Source: Acinetobacter tjernbergiae DSM 14971 = CIP 107465
GTDB taxonomy: Bacteria > Pseudomonadota > Gammaproteobacteria > Pseudomonadales > Moraxellaceae
Direction of reading: 5' to 3'
Length of the DNA stretch: 64,000 nt
Assembly (NCBI RefSeq): GCF_000374425.1
Contig: NZ_KB894356.1
Location: forward strand, 1 to 64,000
Below the pieces are notes generated by a model. The model was not told where the DNA came from, searched no databases, and saw only the letters and a program-made list of their open reading frames with translations. The number at the start of each line of letters is the position of its first letter. Position 1 is the first letter of the stretch. Below are positions 38,206 through 46,750 of this stretch, piece by piece. Position numbers and translations under genes: made by a program.

Positions 38206-39051
38206 TTATATTTTAAAATCAATCTGCAAATTATCAATCAAACGAGTTGAGCCCAATTTAGCGGCAACAAACAGAACTAAATCACGATCAAATTGTTCAA
38301 TTGGTTGCAAATTAGGCTGGCGCGCTTCTACATAATCCACAACAAAGCCAACTTGTGTCAATTCAATTGAGATATTTGCTAACACTTGTGAAAGTGCCTG
38401 CCCTTCTCCCAATGCAGCTTCTGCTTGTTTTAATAATTGATAAATCGTTGGAGCAGCAATTCGCTCTTCCTCTGATAAATAACCATTACGTGAGCTTAAG
38501 GCTAAGCCATCTGCTGCTCGTACAATCGGCACACCAATCACTTCAAGCGGAATGTTTAAATCTTGTACCAACTGACGGATCACTGCCAATTGTTGATAAT
38601 CTTTCTGACCAAAAAAAGCATAGTCTGGTTGTACAATATTGAATAATTTGGTTACAACAACGGCAACACCATCAAAATGACCAGGTCGTGACTCACCACA
38701 TAAATCATTGGTAATTTGACTAACACTAATATTGGTTAAACGAGGATGTTTTCCATACATTTGTTCAACAGAAGGTGCAAAAATAATATCGCAACCCACA
38801 TCTGCCAATAAACGACTATCTTGTTCTAAAGTACGTGGATAACTATCAAAATCCTCGCCTGCACCAAACTGAATTGGGTTGACAAAAATACTCACCACAA
38901 CAACATCACAGATTTTTTTTGCAGCGCGCACTAAAGTCAAATGACCTTCATGCAAATTCCCCATAGTTGGTACAAAACCAATTAATTTTTTTGTTGTTCT
39001 TGCTGGTGCTAATGATGCAGTTAAACCTTGTATTGTTGTTTCTGTTTTCAT
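38206..39051 (-). CDS. panC: Pantothenate synthetase
   Basis: The 281-residue enzyme joins pantoate and beta-alanine with ATP. Motifs are [17 protein letters not shown] with the HxGH-type signature, [37 protein letters not shown] and [11 protein letters not shown]. It lies 3 nt after panB. Confidence 0.98.
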   Translation of the reverse strand: MKTETTIQGLTASLAPARTTKKLIGFVPTMGNLHEGHLTLVRAAKKICDVVVVSIFVNPIQFGAGEDFDSYPRTLEQDSRLLADVGCDIIFAPSVEQMYGKHPRLTNISVSQITNDLCGESRPGHFDGVAVVVTKLFNIVQPDYAFFGQKDYQQLAVIRQLVQDLNIPLEVIGVPIVRAADGLALSSRNGYLSEEERIAAPTIYQLLKQAEAALGEGQALSQVLANISIELTQVGFVVDYVEARQPNLQPIEQFDRDLVLFVAAKLGSTRLIDNLQIDFKI

Positions 39052-39054
39052 GAG

Positions 39055-39864
39055 TTAGAGCTCAACTTGAAAAGTATGTTCTTTCGCTGGAAATGACTGA
39101 TCTTGAACAGCAGCATGATACGATTTAAACGCATCTATAATTGCTGTTTCCCCTGCTTGTTCTTTCATAAAATTACGCACAAAACGCGCAACGCGACCAA
39201 AAGTTAAACCAAGCATGTCTTGTACAACCAAGACTTGCCCATCGGTTTGATTACCTGCTCCAATGCCAATCACAGGTGTATTTGGAAATAGTTCAGCAAT
39301 TTCCTGACCTAACTGTGCTGGCACACACTCAAGTAATAAAACAGCTGCCCCCGCATCAACCACAGCTTGGCAATCTGCAATCAACTGATCTGCTGCTTCG
39401 CGTGTGCGTGCTTGAAGTTTATAGCCACCAAATACATGTACCGATTGTGGTGTTAAACCTAAATGTACACACACAGGAATACCATTACGGGTCAAAACTT
39501 GTACCAATTCACCAAGCCACGCACCGCCTTCAATCTTGACCATTTGTGCGCCTACTTGCATCACGGCTTTGGCATTTTTTAGACCATCTTCAAGCGTCGC
39601 ATAACTCATAAATGGCAAATCAGTCATAATTAAAGCATGTGAATTGCCACGGCGCACAGCTGCCGTATGGTAAGCCATATCTTCAACTGTCACAGGCAGC
39701 GTAGAATCTCTGCCTTGAATTGCCATGCCTAGAGAATCACCGATTAAAATCGTATCAATTTCAGCCAACTCCATCGCTTTAGCCATACTTGCATCGTAAC
39801 AAGTGAGACATGAGAACTTACGTCCTTCGGCTTTAAATTTTCTTAAGTCACTTAGACTAATCAT
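39055..39864 (-). CDS. panB: Ketopantoate hydroxymethyltransferase
   Basis: From the ATG at 39864 (MISLSDLRKFKAEGRK), with GAGGAC 6 nt upstream, the protein is 269 residues, the usual size. Motifs are LTCYDASMAKAMELAEIDTILIGDSLGM and VCVHLGLTPQSVHVFGGYK. It makes ketopantoate from ketoisovalerate with methylene-THF, the first pantothenate step. The longer open frame to 39981 is rejected as it covers the folK end. Confidence 0.97.
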   Translation of the reverse strand: MISLSDLRKFKAEGRKFSCLTCYDASMAKAMELAEIDTILIGDSLGMAIQGRDSTLPVTVEDMAYHTAAVRRGNSHALIMTDLPFMSYATLEDGLKNAKAVMQVGAQMVKIEGGAWLGELVQVLTRNGIPVCVHLGLTPQSVHVFGGYKLQARTREAADQLIADCQAVVDAGAAVLLLECVPAQLGQEIAELFPNTPVIGIGAGNQTDGQVLVVQDMLGLTFGRVARFVRNFMKEQAGETAIIDAFKSYHAAVQDQSFPAKEHTFQVEL

Positions 39865-39902
39865 GATGATGTCCTCTACGGCGTTTCCAGAACAAAGCAA
39901 TC

Positions 39903-40391
39903 TTAAGCGGTTGCCCAAGACTGGTCTGCGATTACAGTTAAGTTTGCCTGCTGTACCAGTTCTAAATCTTTTAATGAACACCCATTCAACTGTAAATGAG
40001 CATCTAAATCCAATAAGGGAACAATCACAAAATCACGTTCTAAAAGACCAATATGCGGTACTGTCAAACGTTCATTTTGAATCTGCTCTTGACCATAGAT
40101 CAGCAAGTCAAGATCAAGCGTTCGTTCGCCCCAACGCCGCACACGGATACGCCCTGCATCTTGCTCAAATTGTTGTAATTGATCTAATAGGGCAAGCGGT
40201 GCAAGTGTGGTATCGAGTTGAACAACCGCATTTAAATAATTCGGCTGATCTTGCGGCCCCATTGGCGGACTTTGATAAAGTCGTGAAACCTGTACTAAAC
40301 CTAAGCTTGCTAGCTTCACAACAGCTTCACTCAGAATCTGTTGCGAATCACCTAAATTGCTACCTAGACCAATATAAGCACGAGTCGTCAT
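39903..40391 (-). CDS. folK: 2-amino-4-hydroxy-6-hydroxymethyldihydropteridine pyrophosphokinase
   Basis: The 162-residue HPPK has YIGLGSNLGDS at the N-terminus, then QPNYLNAVVQLDTTLAP and the ATP/metal motif RWGERTLDLDLLIYG. It activates pterin for dihydropteroate synthase in folate synthesis. Its start overlaps the pcnB stop by 4 nt. pcnB-folK-panB is a common gammaproteobacterial order. Confidence 0.97.
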   Translation of the reverse strand: MTTRAYIGLGSNLGDSQQILSEAVVKLASLGLVQVSRLYQSPPMGPQDQPNYLNAVVQLDTTLAPLALLDQLQQFEQDAGRIRVRRWGERTLDLDLLIYGQEQIQNERLTVPHIGLLERDFVIVPLLDLDAHLQLNGCSLKDLELVQQANLTVIADQSWATA

Positions 40392-41842
40392 TGTGTTGGT
40401 CCAAAAACAACTTGGGCTAAATCACGTTGTACCCGTTTACGCTTGAGAATCGGGTGATCCGTATGAATTTGACCAGAACCCATAGTCGCTTTTTCGATAA
40501 AACGACTCGCAGATTCATCAGCTCTCACACGTTCTTTTTTAGCACGACGACTTCTTGGCTCAGGCACATTTACTAAAGGCTCAATCTCTGTCACTTTCGC
40601 TTCATCGACTTCAACAGCCTTACGGCGTGTTTTACTCCGTTGACGATTGTATTGACGGATTGTTGCTTCTTTTTGGTCTGTTGACATTTCTTGGTAGGCT
40701 TCCCACCAAACACCCATACCGTCAGTACTACGATCACCTGATTTTTCACGCAACAATAAGAAGTCAAATCCTGCACGGAAACGTGCATGTCCAGCCAAAG
40801 CCTCGATTTGTTGTGGTTTCGGATTCAACAAACGGGTTTGCATTTCCCAAACTTCACGAATAAAGGTTTCTGCAAAACGCGGAATAATAGTTCGTGTCGC
40901 CTGACGTTTAAGCACATCAAGACCCGCTTGCGCACGCGCTTCAGCAGGCACAACACCTTTATTTAAATAAAAATCACAGCGTTCTAAAAATGGCTTCCAC
41001 AACAAGACCGCATAGAAAAATGCTGGATTAATGGTCTTGCCAATTTGAATTCGCTGATCGGTATTCTTGGCTGCACGTTCAATAAAAGTCGTGAGTTCTG
41101 GAGGAATTTCAGCAAATAACTGTTTCCAAACCCCAAACTCAATCAACATCGGCAAAACGCGCGCGAGATGCCCCATAGTAAAGAGCTTTTGAGACTCATC
41201 ATATAAACGATGCGGTGAGACATCACGTAACAGTTGCGTCAGCTCAACATTAAAAACATCAATAATCGATTGATCAATTTGAAAGTTAAGTTTCGCAGCA
41301 AAACGTAAAGCACGTAACATTCGCACAGGATCTTCTTCAAACCGCTGCGCAGGTTCACCCAAAAACCGTAAAGTACGGGTTTTAATATCATCAACCGCAT
41401 GGCAAAAATCAAGCACAATGGCTTGGCGCGGTTGATAATACAAGGTATTAATTGAGAAATCTCGACGTGCAAAGTCTTGCTCAATCGTTCCCCAATTATT
41501 ATCCCGCAGAATCATGCCAGACGCACTGGTCACTGCCTTTTTTGGGGGGGCGCGAAAGGTCGCAACTTCAATCAGTTCACGACCAGAATAAACATGTGCT
41601 AATTCGAAACGTCGCCCAATAATTCGGCAACGTCGACCAAAAACTTCTTTCACTTGAGCTGGTGTTGCATTGGTGACAGCATCAAAATCCTTTGGATTAA
41701 GACCTAACATCATATCGCGAACACCGCCGCCTACAATATATGCCTCATAGCCAGCTTTCGTCAGGCTATCAAGCACATCTAATATTGAAGAAGGGAGTTG
41801 GGTTGTGGACAGACCACATTTTGACGCACGCAAAGTTTGCAA
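40388..41842 (-). CDS. pcnB: Poly(A) polymerase PcnB
   Basis: The 484-residue nucleotidyltransferase has YIVGGGVRDMMLGLNPKDFDAVTNATP with the catalytic Asp pair, FARRDFSINTLYY and EDPVRMLRALRFAAKL, and ends with a Lys/Arg-rich tail (SRRAKKERVRADES, KRKRVQRD), typical of poly(A) polymerase rather than tRNA-CCA transferase. It adds 3' tails that mark RNA for decay. The start is a TTG with GGAG about 10 nt upstream. It heads a seven-gene run to darP. Confidence 0.93.
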   Translation of the reverse strand: MQTLRASKCGLSTTQLPSSILDVLDSLTKAGYEAYIVGGGVRDMMLGLNPKDFDAVTNATPAQVKEVFGRRCRIIGRRFELAHVYSGRELIEVATFRAPPKKAVTSASGMILRDNNWGTIEQDFARRDFSINTLYYQPRQAIVLDFCHAVDDIKTRTLRFLGEPAQRFEEDPVRMLRALRFAAKLNFQIDQSIIDVFNVELTQLLRDVSPHRLYDESQKLFTMGHLARVLPMLIEFGVWKQLFAEIPPELTTFIERAAKNTDQRIQIGKTINPAFFYAVLLWKPFLERCDFYLNKGVVPAEARAQAGLDVLKRQATRTIIPRFAETFIREVWEMQTRLLNPKPQQIEALAGHARFRAGFDFLLLREKSGDRSTDGMGVWWEAYQEMSTDQKEATIRQYNRQRSKTRRKAVEVDEAKVTEIEPLVNVPEPRSRRAKKERVRADESASRFIEKATMGSGQIHTDHPILKRKRVQRDLAQVVFGPTQ

Positions 41843-41888
41843 AAGACACTGTCTCCTACGTCAGGACGTAAATAACAATTTGTCGCTA

Positions 41889-41917
41889 ATCATAGCTGTA
41901 ACACACACAAAGGGCAA
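41889..41917 (-). promoter_or_regulatory. Promoter for pcnB and the downstream run
   Basis: On the minus strand TTGCCC (41912-41917) and TATGAT (41889-41894) are 17 nt apart, about 47 nt before the pcnB start. Confidence 0.5.
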
Positions 41918-41923
41918 TTTATT

Positions 41924-41941
41924 CTGTTGAAGTTTCAACAG
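41924..41941. promoter_or_regulatory. Palindrome upstream of the pcnB promoter
   Basis: CTGTTGAA and TTCAACAG form perfect 8-bp arms around a 2-nt centre, 7 nt upstream of the -35 box. The position suits a regulator contacting the promoter. It could also be the comEA 3' hairpin, though there is no T run. Confidence 0.35.
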
Positions 41942-41981
41942 ATCAGCCTGTTTAATTCGCAAATTCATTTCACTTTTCATC

Positions 41982-42410
41982 CTACAACACCAACCTTGCC
42001 TTATTTTTTTCGAGCAATTTGGGTCCAATTCCTTTGACATTCACCAACTCATCAACCGTTTTAAAACCACCATTCTTTTGGCGATATTCAATGATTGCCT
42101 GAGCTTTTTTCTCACCCACGCCATTCAACGTTTGTAGCTGCTGTAAATTTGCTTGGTTCAAACTAATTTTATCTCCTTGAATGTTTACAGAAGATGAAAC
42201 TTGCTTTGAACCTTGTTGTGGTGTAGGTCTTGATAAATAATAATTATTGTTTGGTTGCTTCGCCAATTGCTGATCACGTGCCTGTTGTTGCGCTTTCCAT
42301 TTTTCATAGGACTGATCAAAAGGCTGCGCATCTACATATGAAAAACACCCTAAATATAAAAAGATGAATAGAAAAAGATTATGTTTGCTGCGTAGCTGCG
42401 GCAAATTCAT
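41982..42410 (-). CDS. comEA: ComEA-type helix-hairpin-helix DNA-binding protein
   Basis: The 142-residue protein has a signal sequence (about 1-28, ending YVDAQ), a Gln/Lys-rich linker and a C-terminal helix-hairpin-helix repeat: ISLNQANLQQLQTLNGVGEKKAQAIIEYR and FKTVDELVNVKGIGPKLLEKN. This is the periplasmic ComEA architecture that ratchets transforming DNA inward in naturally competent bacteria such as Acinetobacter. It starts 32 nt inside the end of mazG. Other secreted HhH proteins look alike, so competence function is inference. Confidence 0.85.
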   Translation of the reverse strand: MNLPQLRSKHNLFLFIFLYLGCFSYVDAQPFDQSYEKWKAQQQARDQQLAKQPNNNYYLSRPTPQQGSKQVSSSVNIQGDKISLNQANLQQLQTLNGVGEKKAQAIIEYRQKNGGFKTVDELVNVKGIGPKLLEKNKARLVL

Positions 42411-43185
42411 TGGATTTCCCCTGAAGTTTTAAGTGTCTTTTTGCTTGCTCCCAAAGTTCGTCCATTTCTGCCAAACTCATTTCTTGCAAGTCTTTGTCTT
42501 GTCTTTGTGCTTGTTGTTCAATATATGCAAATCGGCTTCTAAATTTATAAATCGTTGCCAATAATGCGGTCTCACTCGACAGACCAAGTTTACGTCCTAC
42601 ATTGATTAAAGAAAATAGACAATCGCCAAACTCTTCTTGTATTTCATCACTTTTTTGATTTTTGATCGCTTGTTGTAACTCTTCTAGTTCTTCATCTAGT
42701 TTTGCATAAGCATCATCAACCGTTTCAAAATCAAAACCGAGCTGTGCGGCTTTTTTTTGAATTTCTTGTGCTTGTAGCAACGCAGGTGCATGCTTCACGT
42801 CATCTAAACGTGATTGGGCTTTGCCTTGTTTCTCTTGTTGTTTAATTTGCTTCCATAATTCACTAACTTGTTCCGAATCTAGGTGCTGATATTTCTCTGT
42901 CTGAAAGACATGCGGATGGCGACGAATTAATTTCTCACTAATTGCATCCACCACATCATGAAAGTTAAATGCGCCTTGTTCACTGTACATTTGGGATTGA
43001 AAAACCACTTGTAATAATAAATCACCTAACTCGTTGCGAATTTCATTAAGATCCCCTTCTCGAATTGCTGCTTCAACCTCATAAGCTTCTTCGATCGCAT
43101 AACGAGTCAAGCTATTGGGTGTTTGTTGTTGATCCCATGGGCATTTTTGTCGCAACTCTTGCATAATTTCTAATAACTTTTCCAT
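42379..43185 (-). CDS. mazG: Nucleoside triphosphate pyrophosphohydrolase MazG
   Basis: From the ATG at 43185 (MEKLLEIMQELR) this is 268 residues. It carries two MazG domains; the first has CPWDQQQTPNSLTRYAIEEAYEVEAAI and ELGDLLLQVVFQ, the second EEFGDCLFSLINVGRKLG. It degrades (d)NTPs, and in E. coli it lowers ppGpp under starvation. GGAGAGG immediately precedes the ATG; an upstream TTG would put the ribosome site inside the gene. relA lies 4.7 kb away on the same strand, as in the rlmD-relA-mazG order of relatives. Confidence 0.95.
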   Translation of the reverse strand: MEKLLEIMQELRQKCPWDQQQTPNSLTRYAIEEAYEVEAAIREGDLNEIRNELGDLLLQVVFQSQMYSEQGAFNFHDVVDAISEKLIRRHPHVFQTEKYQHLDSEQVSELWKQIKQQEKQGKAQSRLDDVKHAPALLQAQEIQKKAAQLGFDFETVDDAYAKLDEELEELQQAIKNQKSDEIQEEFGDCLFSLINVGRKLGLSSETALLATIYKFRSRFAYIEQQAQRQDKDLQEMSLAEMDELWEQAKRHLKLQGKSNEFAAATQQT

Positions 43186-43279
43186 GATCCTCTCCAAATA
43201 CAGCCAAATTGTTGCAGCTTGAAGCTGCTTATGCGTAATATACGCCGATTAAAGAAATATGATAAAGCAAGGGAAAGCA

Positions 43280-44053
43280 ATGCAACATAGCGTATTTATT
43301 AGCGGAGCGGCACAAGGAATTGGTGCTGAGATTGCGCGCATCTTTCATCGTCACGGTTATAAAGTCGGTATTTATGATATTAATGATGAGCAAGCGCTTC
43401 GTTTAGCCAACGAGCTTGGTGAAAATGCTAAAGCTGGTTATTTGGATGTTAGTAACTTTCGCCAGTGGAAAATGGCACTACAAGATTTTAAAAATTGGGC
43501 AGGCGAACTGAATATTTTAATTAATAACGCTGGAATTTTATACTCTGGCGCATTTGAAGATACATCGATTCAATCCCATCATCGCACTGTGGATATCAAT
43601 ATCAAAGGAGTTCTGAATGGTTGCCATGCTGGATTACCCCATCTAGAAAAAGCAAGTTTTGCCCGTGTGATTAATTTATCCTCCGCCTCAGCAATTTATG
43701 GACAAGCTGATTTAGCATCGTACTCTGCGAGTAAATTTGCGGTTCGAGGCTTAACAGAGGCCTTAGATGTAGAATGGCAAAAATATAATATTCGGGTACT
43801 CGATGTAATGCCTCTATTTGTACAAACCGATATGGTAAAGAATATGGATGCTGGCAGTATTCAAAATATTGGTGTGGATTTAACCCCTGCGGATGTTGCG
43901 AAACAAGTCTTACAGTTAGCCCAACAAAAAGATCATGCCCTGATCCCGACCCATACTCCTGTAGGTATCAAAACTAAGCTGATGTATCAATTGTCGAGTA
44001 TTAGCCCACAGTTTTTAAATCGGCTTACCAATATTTTTCTATCAAAAAGATAA
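43280..44053 (+). CDS. Short-chain dehydrogenase/reductase
   Basis: From the ATG at 43280, with AAGGGA 5 nt upstream, this is a 257-residue SDR with the cofactor motif SGAAQGIGAE, NNAGILYSG and the catalytic YSASK. The C-terminal part is typical of acting on alcohols or ketones, with no clear substrate. An earlier in-frame ATG at 43259 adds seven residues and lies before the ribosome site, so it is not preferred. It is divergent from mazG. Confidence 0.87.
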   Translation: MQHSVFISGAAQGIGAEIARIFHRHGYKVGIYDINDEQALRLANELGENAKAGYLDVSNFRQWKMALQDFKNWAGELNILINNAGILYSGAFEDTSIQSHHRTVDINIKGVLNGCHAGLPHLEKASFARVINLSSASAIYGQADLASYSASKFAVRGLTEALDVEWQKYNIRVLDVMPLFVQTDMVKNMDAGSIQNIGVDLTPADVAKQVLQLAQQKDHALIPTHTPVGIKTKLMYQLSSISPQFLNRLTNIFLSKR

Positions 44054-44252
44054 ATTAAAAGATTCATTCAAATAATATTTGAATGAATCAAAATAAATAT
44101 TATGTTTCAAAAACTTATACTAATAAAAAAATCTTTTACTTTATAAAATAAAAATATTTATTAAATATCTCCTTAAATCCCTGTTAATTATTTATAACTT
44201 TTTGTATATTTGCATAATTTTTGATACATTTTGTATTTTTACAGGGGTTTAT

Positions 44253-45623
44253 ATGTCATCTTTATTATTAAAACCAAAGCTTTCACTCTTATTCATCAGT
44301 TGCATAAGTTTATCGATTTCTGGTTTAACAACTCAAGCACATGCTGGTTTATTTGATAACTATACGGATACGGCTCAAAATTTTCGTTCATCATTGACTC
44401 AACCGATATCGGCACCAACGCAAGAATTATTTGAAAAAAAAGCTAAAAGTAATGATGCAGCGTTGTATCTATTAGAAAAGGCGCGTTTAGAACAAGCAAA
44501 CAAACAATATGAAGCCAGTAAGCAAACTTTTGAAAAAGCATTTGAACTATTAGATGCTCAAAATAATAAAGCAACAATTAGCGCCTCTAAATTAGGTTTT
44601 AAGGCACTTTCCCTCGTGAGTAATGATAGTGTAGCACCTTATAAGATTCCTGAATATGAACAGGTATTAGCACATGTTTACCAATCGATAAACTATCTAG
44701 CTTTAAATAATACTGAGGGCGCGGCTGTTGAAATGCGTGTAGCGCAACGTATTCAACGCGAAATTGAATTAGCTCATAGCAAAGAAGCAGAAAAAGCAGC
44801 AGCTAAAGGTCAAAATGTTAATTCTGCTCCAGCTGAATACGATGAAGCTTTAGCTGGACTAAATACAATTGCGGGTAAAGTAAAAAATACCTATCAAAAT
44901 GCGTATGCATTTTATATGGCGGCAACATTATGGGAAGCCTTGGGTGAAAAAAATGATGCTTTAGTTGATTATAAAAAAGCATATGAACTACAGCCAAATG
45001 ATTTTATTAAAAATGATGTAAAACGACTCGATAACGCCGCAAAGAAAGCAAATGGTCAATATCCAGTTGTTATTTTTCTGGAGCAAGGATTAGTTCCTCA
45101 AAAAATTTCTTCGACCTTAGCAATTCCAACACTAAATGGATTAGTGAATATCTCATTTGCAAGCTATGACCCTTCAACCTATGTTGCACCAAGTCAGGTT
45201 GATGTGGCTGTAAATGGGAAAACCGTTGCAAATACAGCATTACTTACTGATATTGGTGCGTTGGCTGTCAAAACACTAAAAGAAAAGATTGCCGCTAATC
45301 TCACAACTCAAATTGCACGTTCTACAGCGAAATACGCTGTACAAAAAGAACTGGGCAATCGTTTAGGCGTATTTGGACAACTTGCAGGCAATATCTATAA
45401 CACTGCCACAGAAAAAGCAGATGTTCGTGCATGGAATACCCTCCCAAGCAATGCACAAGTCACTCGCCTTTTACTCCCTGTTGGTAGTCATACCATCCAA
45501 CTTAAAAACAACTATGCAAATCAATCGATCAATATTGAAGTGAAAGCTAATCAGACGACCTTCATTCATGGTATCGAAACCAACCAACAAATTGTCGCTG
45601 ATAGCTTCAGTATCGCTAAATAA
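44253..45623 (+). CDS. COG3014-like exported TPR-type protein
   Basis: From the ATG at 44253, with AGGGG 5-6 nt upstream, the protein is 456 residues with a signal peptide ending near THAHA-like TTQAHAG (about residue 33). The N-terminal half has TPR-like helical repeats (DAALYLLEKARLEQANKQYEASKQTFEKAFELL, ENALVDYKKAYELQPND-type). The C-terminal half is beta-rich (VDVAVNGKTVANTALL, LPVGSHTIQLKNNYANQSINIEV). This fits the COG3014 family next to lpoB in other bacteria. Function is unknown. Its DNA is clearly A/T-richer than the next two genes. Confidence 0.75.
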   Translation: MSSLLLKPKLSLLFISCISLSISGLTTQAHAGLFDNYTDTAQNFRSSLTQPISAPTQELFEKKAKSNDAALYLLEKARLEQANKQYEASKQTFEKAFELLDAQNNKATISASKLGFKALSLVSNDSVAPYKIPEYEQVLAHVYQSINYLALNNTEGAAVEMRVAQRIQREIELAHSKEAEKAAAKGQNVNSAPAEYDEALAGLNTIAGKVKNTYQNAYAFYMAATLWEALGEKNDALVDYKKAYELQPNDFIKNDVKRLDNAAKKANGQYPVVIFLEQGLVPQKISSTLAIPTLNGLVNISFASYDPSTYVAPSQVDVAVNGKTVANTALLTDIGALAVKTLKEKIAANLTTQIARSTAKYAVQKELGNRLGVFGQLAGNIYNTATEKADVRAWNTLPSNAQVTRLLLPVGSHTIQLKNNYANQSINIEVKANQTTFIHGIETNQQIVADSFSIAK

Positions 45624-45641
45624 TAACTTGAGTAAAACATA

Positions 45642-46049
45642 ATGAAACAACGCCTTTTACCCATAATTCTGTGTAGCTTTAGCCTTGGCTTAACTGCATG
45701 TACAGCACCAAATGCGATGCGTACACAAACAGACCCAAATACTGGTGCAAGTAATGTCAGAACCATGACAGGCAATCCTATTCTCGCAACCCGTATTGGT
45801 GTCAATCGAATCAATATGGTCAGCCTTGGAGATATTAAAAAAGCGTCACTGGCCTTAAAGAATGGCTGGTTCTATGCACAGTCTTTTGAATACAAGATCG
45901 TTTGGTTTGATGCCGATGGCACTGAAATCAATCCAGAGGGGGCCACCTGGAAACCGATTACATTACAGGGACGTGAAGTTAAAACCGTTCAGTCGGTCGC
46001 ACCAAACCCACGTGGTGTAGACGTACTTATTTACATGAAAAAAGACTAA
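45642..46049 (+). CDS. ycfL: YcfL-like (DUF1425) lipoprotein
   Basis: The 135-residue protein has a lipoprotein signal with lipobox LTAC (Cys20) and a single beta-rich domain (WFYAQSFEYKIVWFDADGTEINPEGATWKPITLQGREVKTVQSVAPN) of the DUF1425/YcfL type. YcfL precedes lpoB in E. coli too. It lies 18 nt after the COG3014-like gene. Function is unknown; a role with LpoB at the outer membrane is inference. Confidence 0.85.
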   Translation: MKQRLLPIILCSFSLGLTACTAPNAMRTQTDPNTGASNVRTMTGNPILATRIGVNRINMVSLGDIKKASLALKNGWFYAQSFEYKIVWFDADGTEINPEGATWKPITLQGREVKTVQSVAPNPRGVDVLIYMKKD

Positions 46050-46077
46050 TCAACAGCTTATTTATAAGGGGTAAAAC

Positions 46078-46680
46078 ATGAAATTCCGTACTTTGGCTTT
46101 AGCAACCACAATTGGCAGCATGGCATTGTTCAGTGGCTGTGCCTCCCAGGCTGTATCTTATGGCGATGCACAGGCAACCGAGACCTTAACCAAAGATTTT
46201 GGTTCAACCGACCTGCAACAAATTGCAGCCAAGATGGTTGATGACATGCTGGCATTTCCACCCGTGATTGAAATGACTCAGGCTCGCCGTCCAGTACTGT
46301 TTGTTGACCGTATCAAAAACAAGACCCAAGAGCATATTGATACTGAATCTATCACTGACACCATCCAGAATAAACTGATTAATTCTGGAAAATTCCGTTT
46401 CGTTGACATGACTTCTGTGGGCGCAATGGCAGACCAGTTAGCTTATCAACAGCAAAGTGGCATGGTAGACAAACGTACAGCAGTGAAAACAGGCTCTCAA
46501 ATTGCCGCTGAATACATGCTGAATGGTAACTTATCCAGCATCGTCAAAAATTCAGGCGGTAAGAGTGATGTGTACTACAAGTTCACTTTCAAATTACAAA
46601 ACCTGAAAACAGGTATTGTTGAATGGACAGGCGAAAAAGAAATTCGTAAATCGGCTAAACGTGCTGCTTTTGGTCTATAA
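46078..46680 (+). CDS. lpoB: Penicillin-binding protein activator LpoB
   Basis: The 200-residue outer-membrane lipoprotein has lipobox FSGC (Cys21), a short linker and the LpoB domain (PVLFVDRIKNKTQEHIDTESITDTIQNKLINSGKFRFVD, then AAEYMLNGNLSSIVK). LpoB stimulates the PBP1b glycosyltransferase/transpeptidase across the periplasm. The linker is much shorter than in E. coli LpoB, so reach to PBP1b would need a thinner periplasm or another partner. It lies 28 nt after ycfL. Confidence 0.88.
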   Translation: MKFRTLALATTIGSMALFSGCASQAVSYGDAQATETLTKDFGSTDLQQIAAKMVDDMLAFPPVIEMTQARRPVLFVDRIKNKTQEHIDTESITDTIQNKLINSGKFRFVDMTSVGAMADQLAYQQQSGMVDKRTAVKTGSQIAAEYMLNGNLSSIVKNSGGKSDVYYKFTFKLQNLKTGIVEWTGEKEIRKSAKRAAFGL

Positions 46681-46700
46681 ACCATTCACAACAACAATAA

Positions 46701-46732
46701 ACCCGATGCTCAGCACCTGCTGAACATCGGGT
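46701..46732. other. Strong intergenic hairpin between lpoB and the CsgG-like gene
   Basis: ACCCGATG and CATCGGGT enclose a second inner stem CAGCA/TGCTG, together forming a long near-perfect hairpin 20 nt after the lpoB stop. No T run follows, so it more likely stabilises or attenuates the transcript than terminates it. Confidence 0.6.
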
Positions 46733-46750
46733 CATATAGAATGATAGAAA

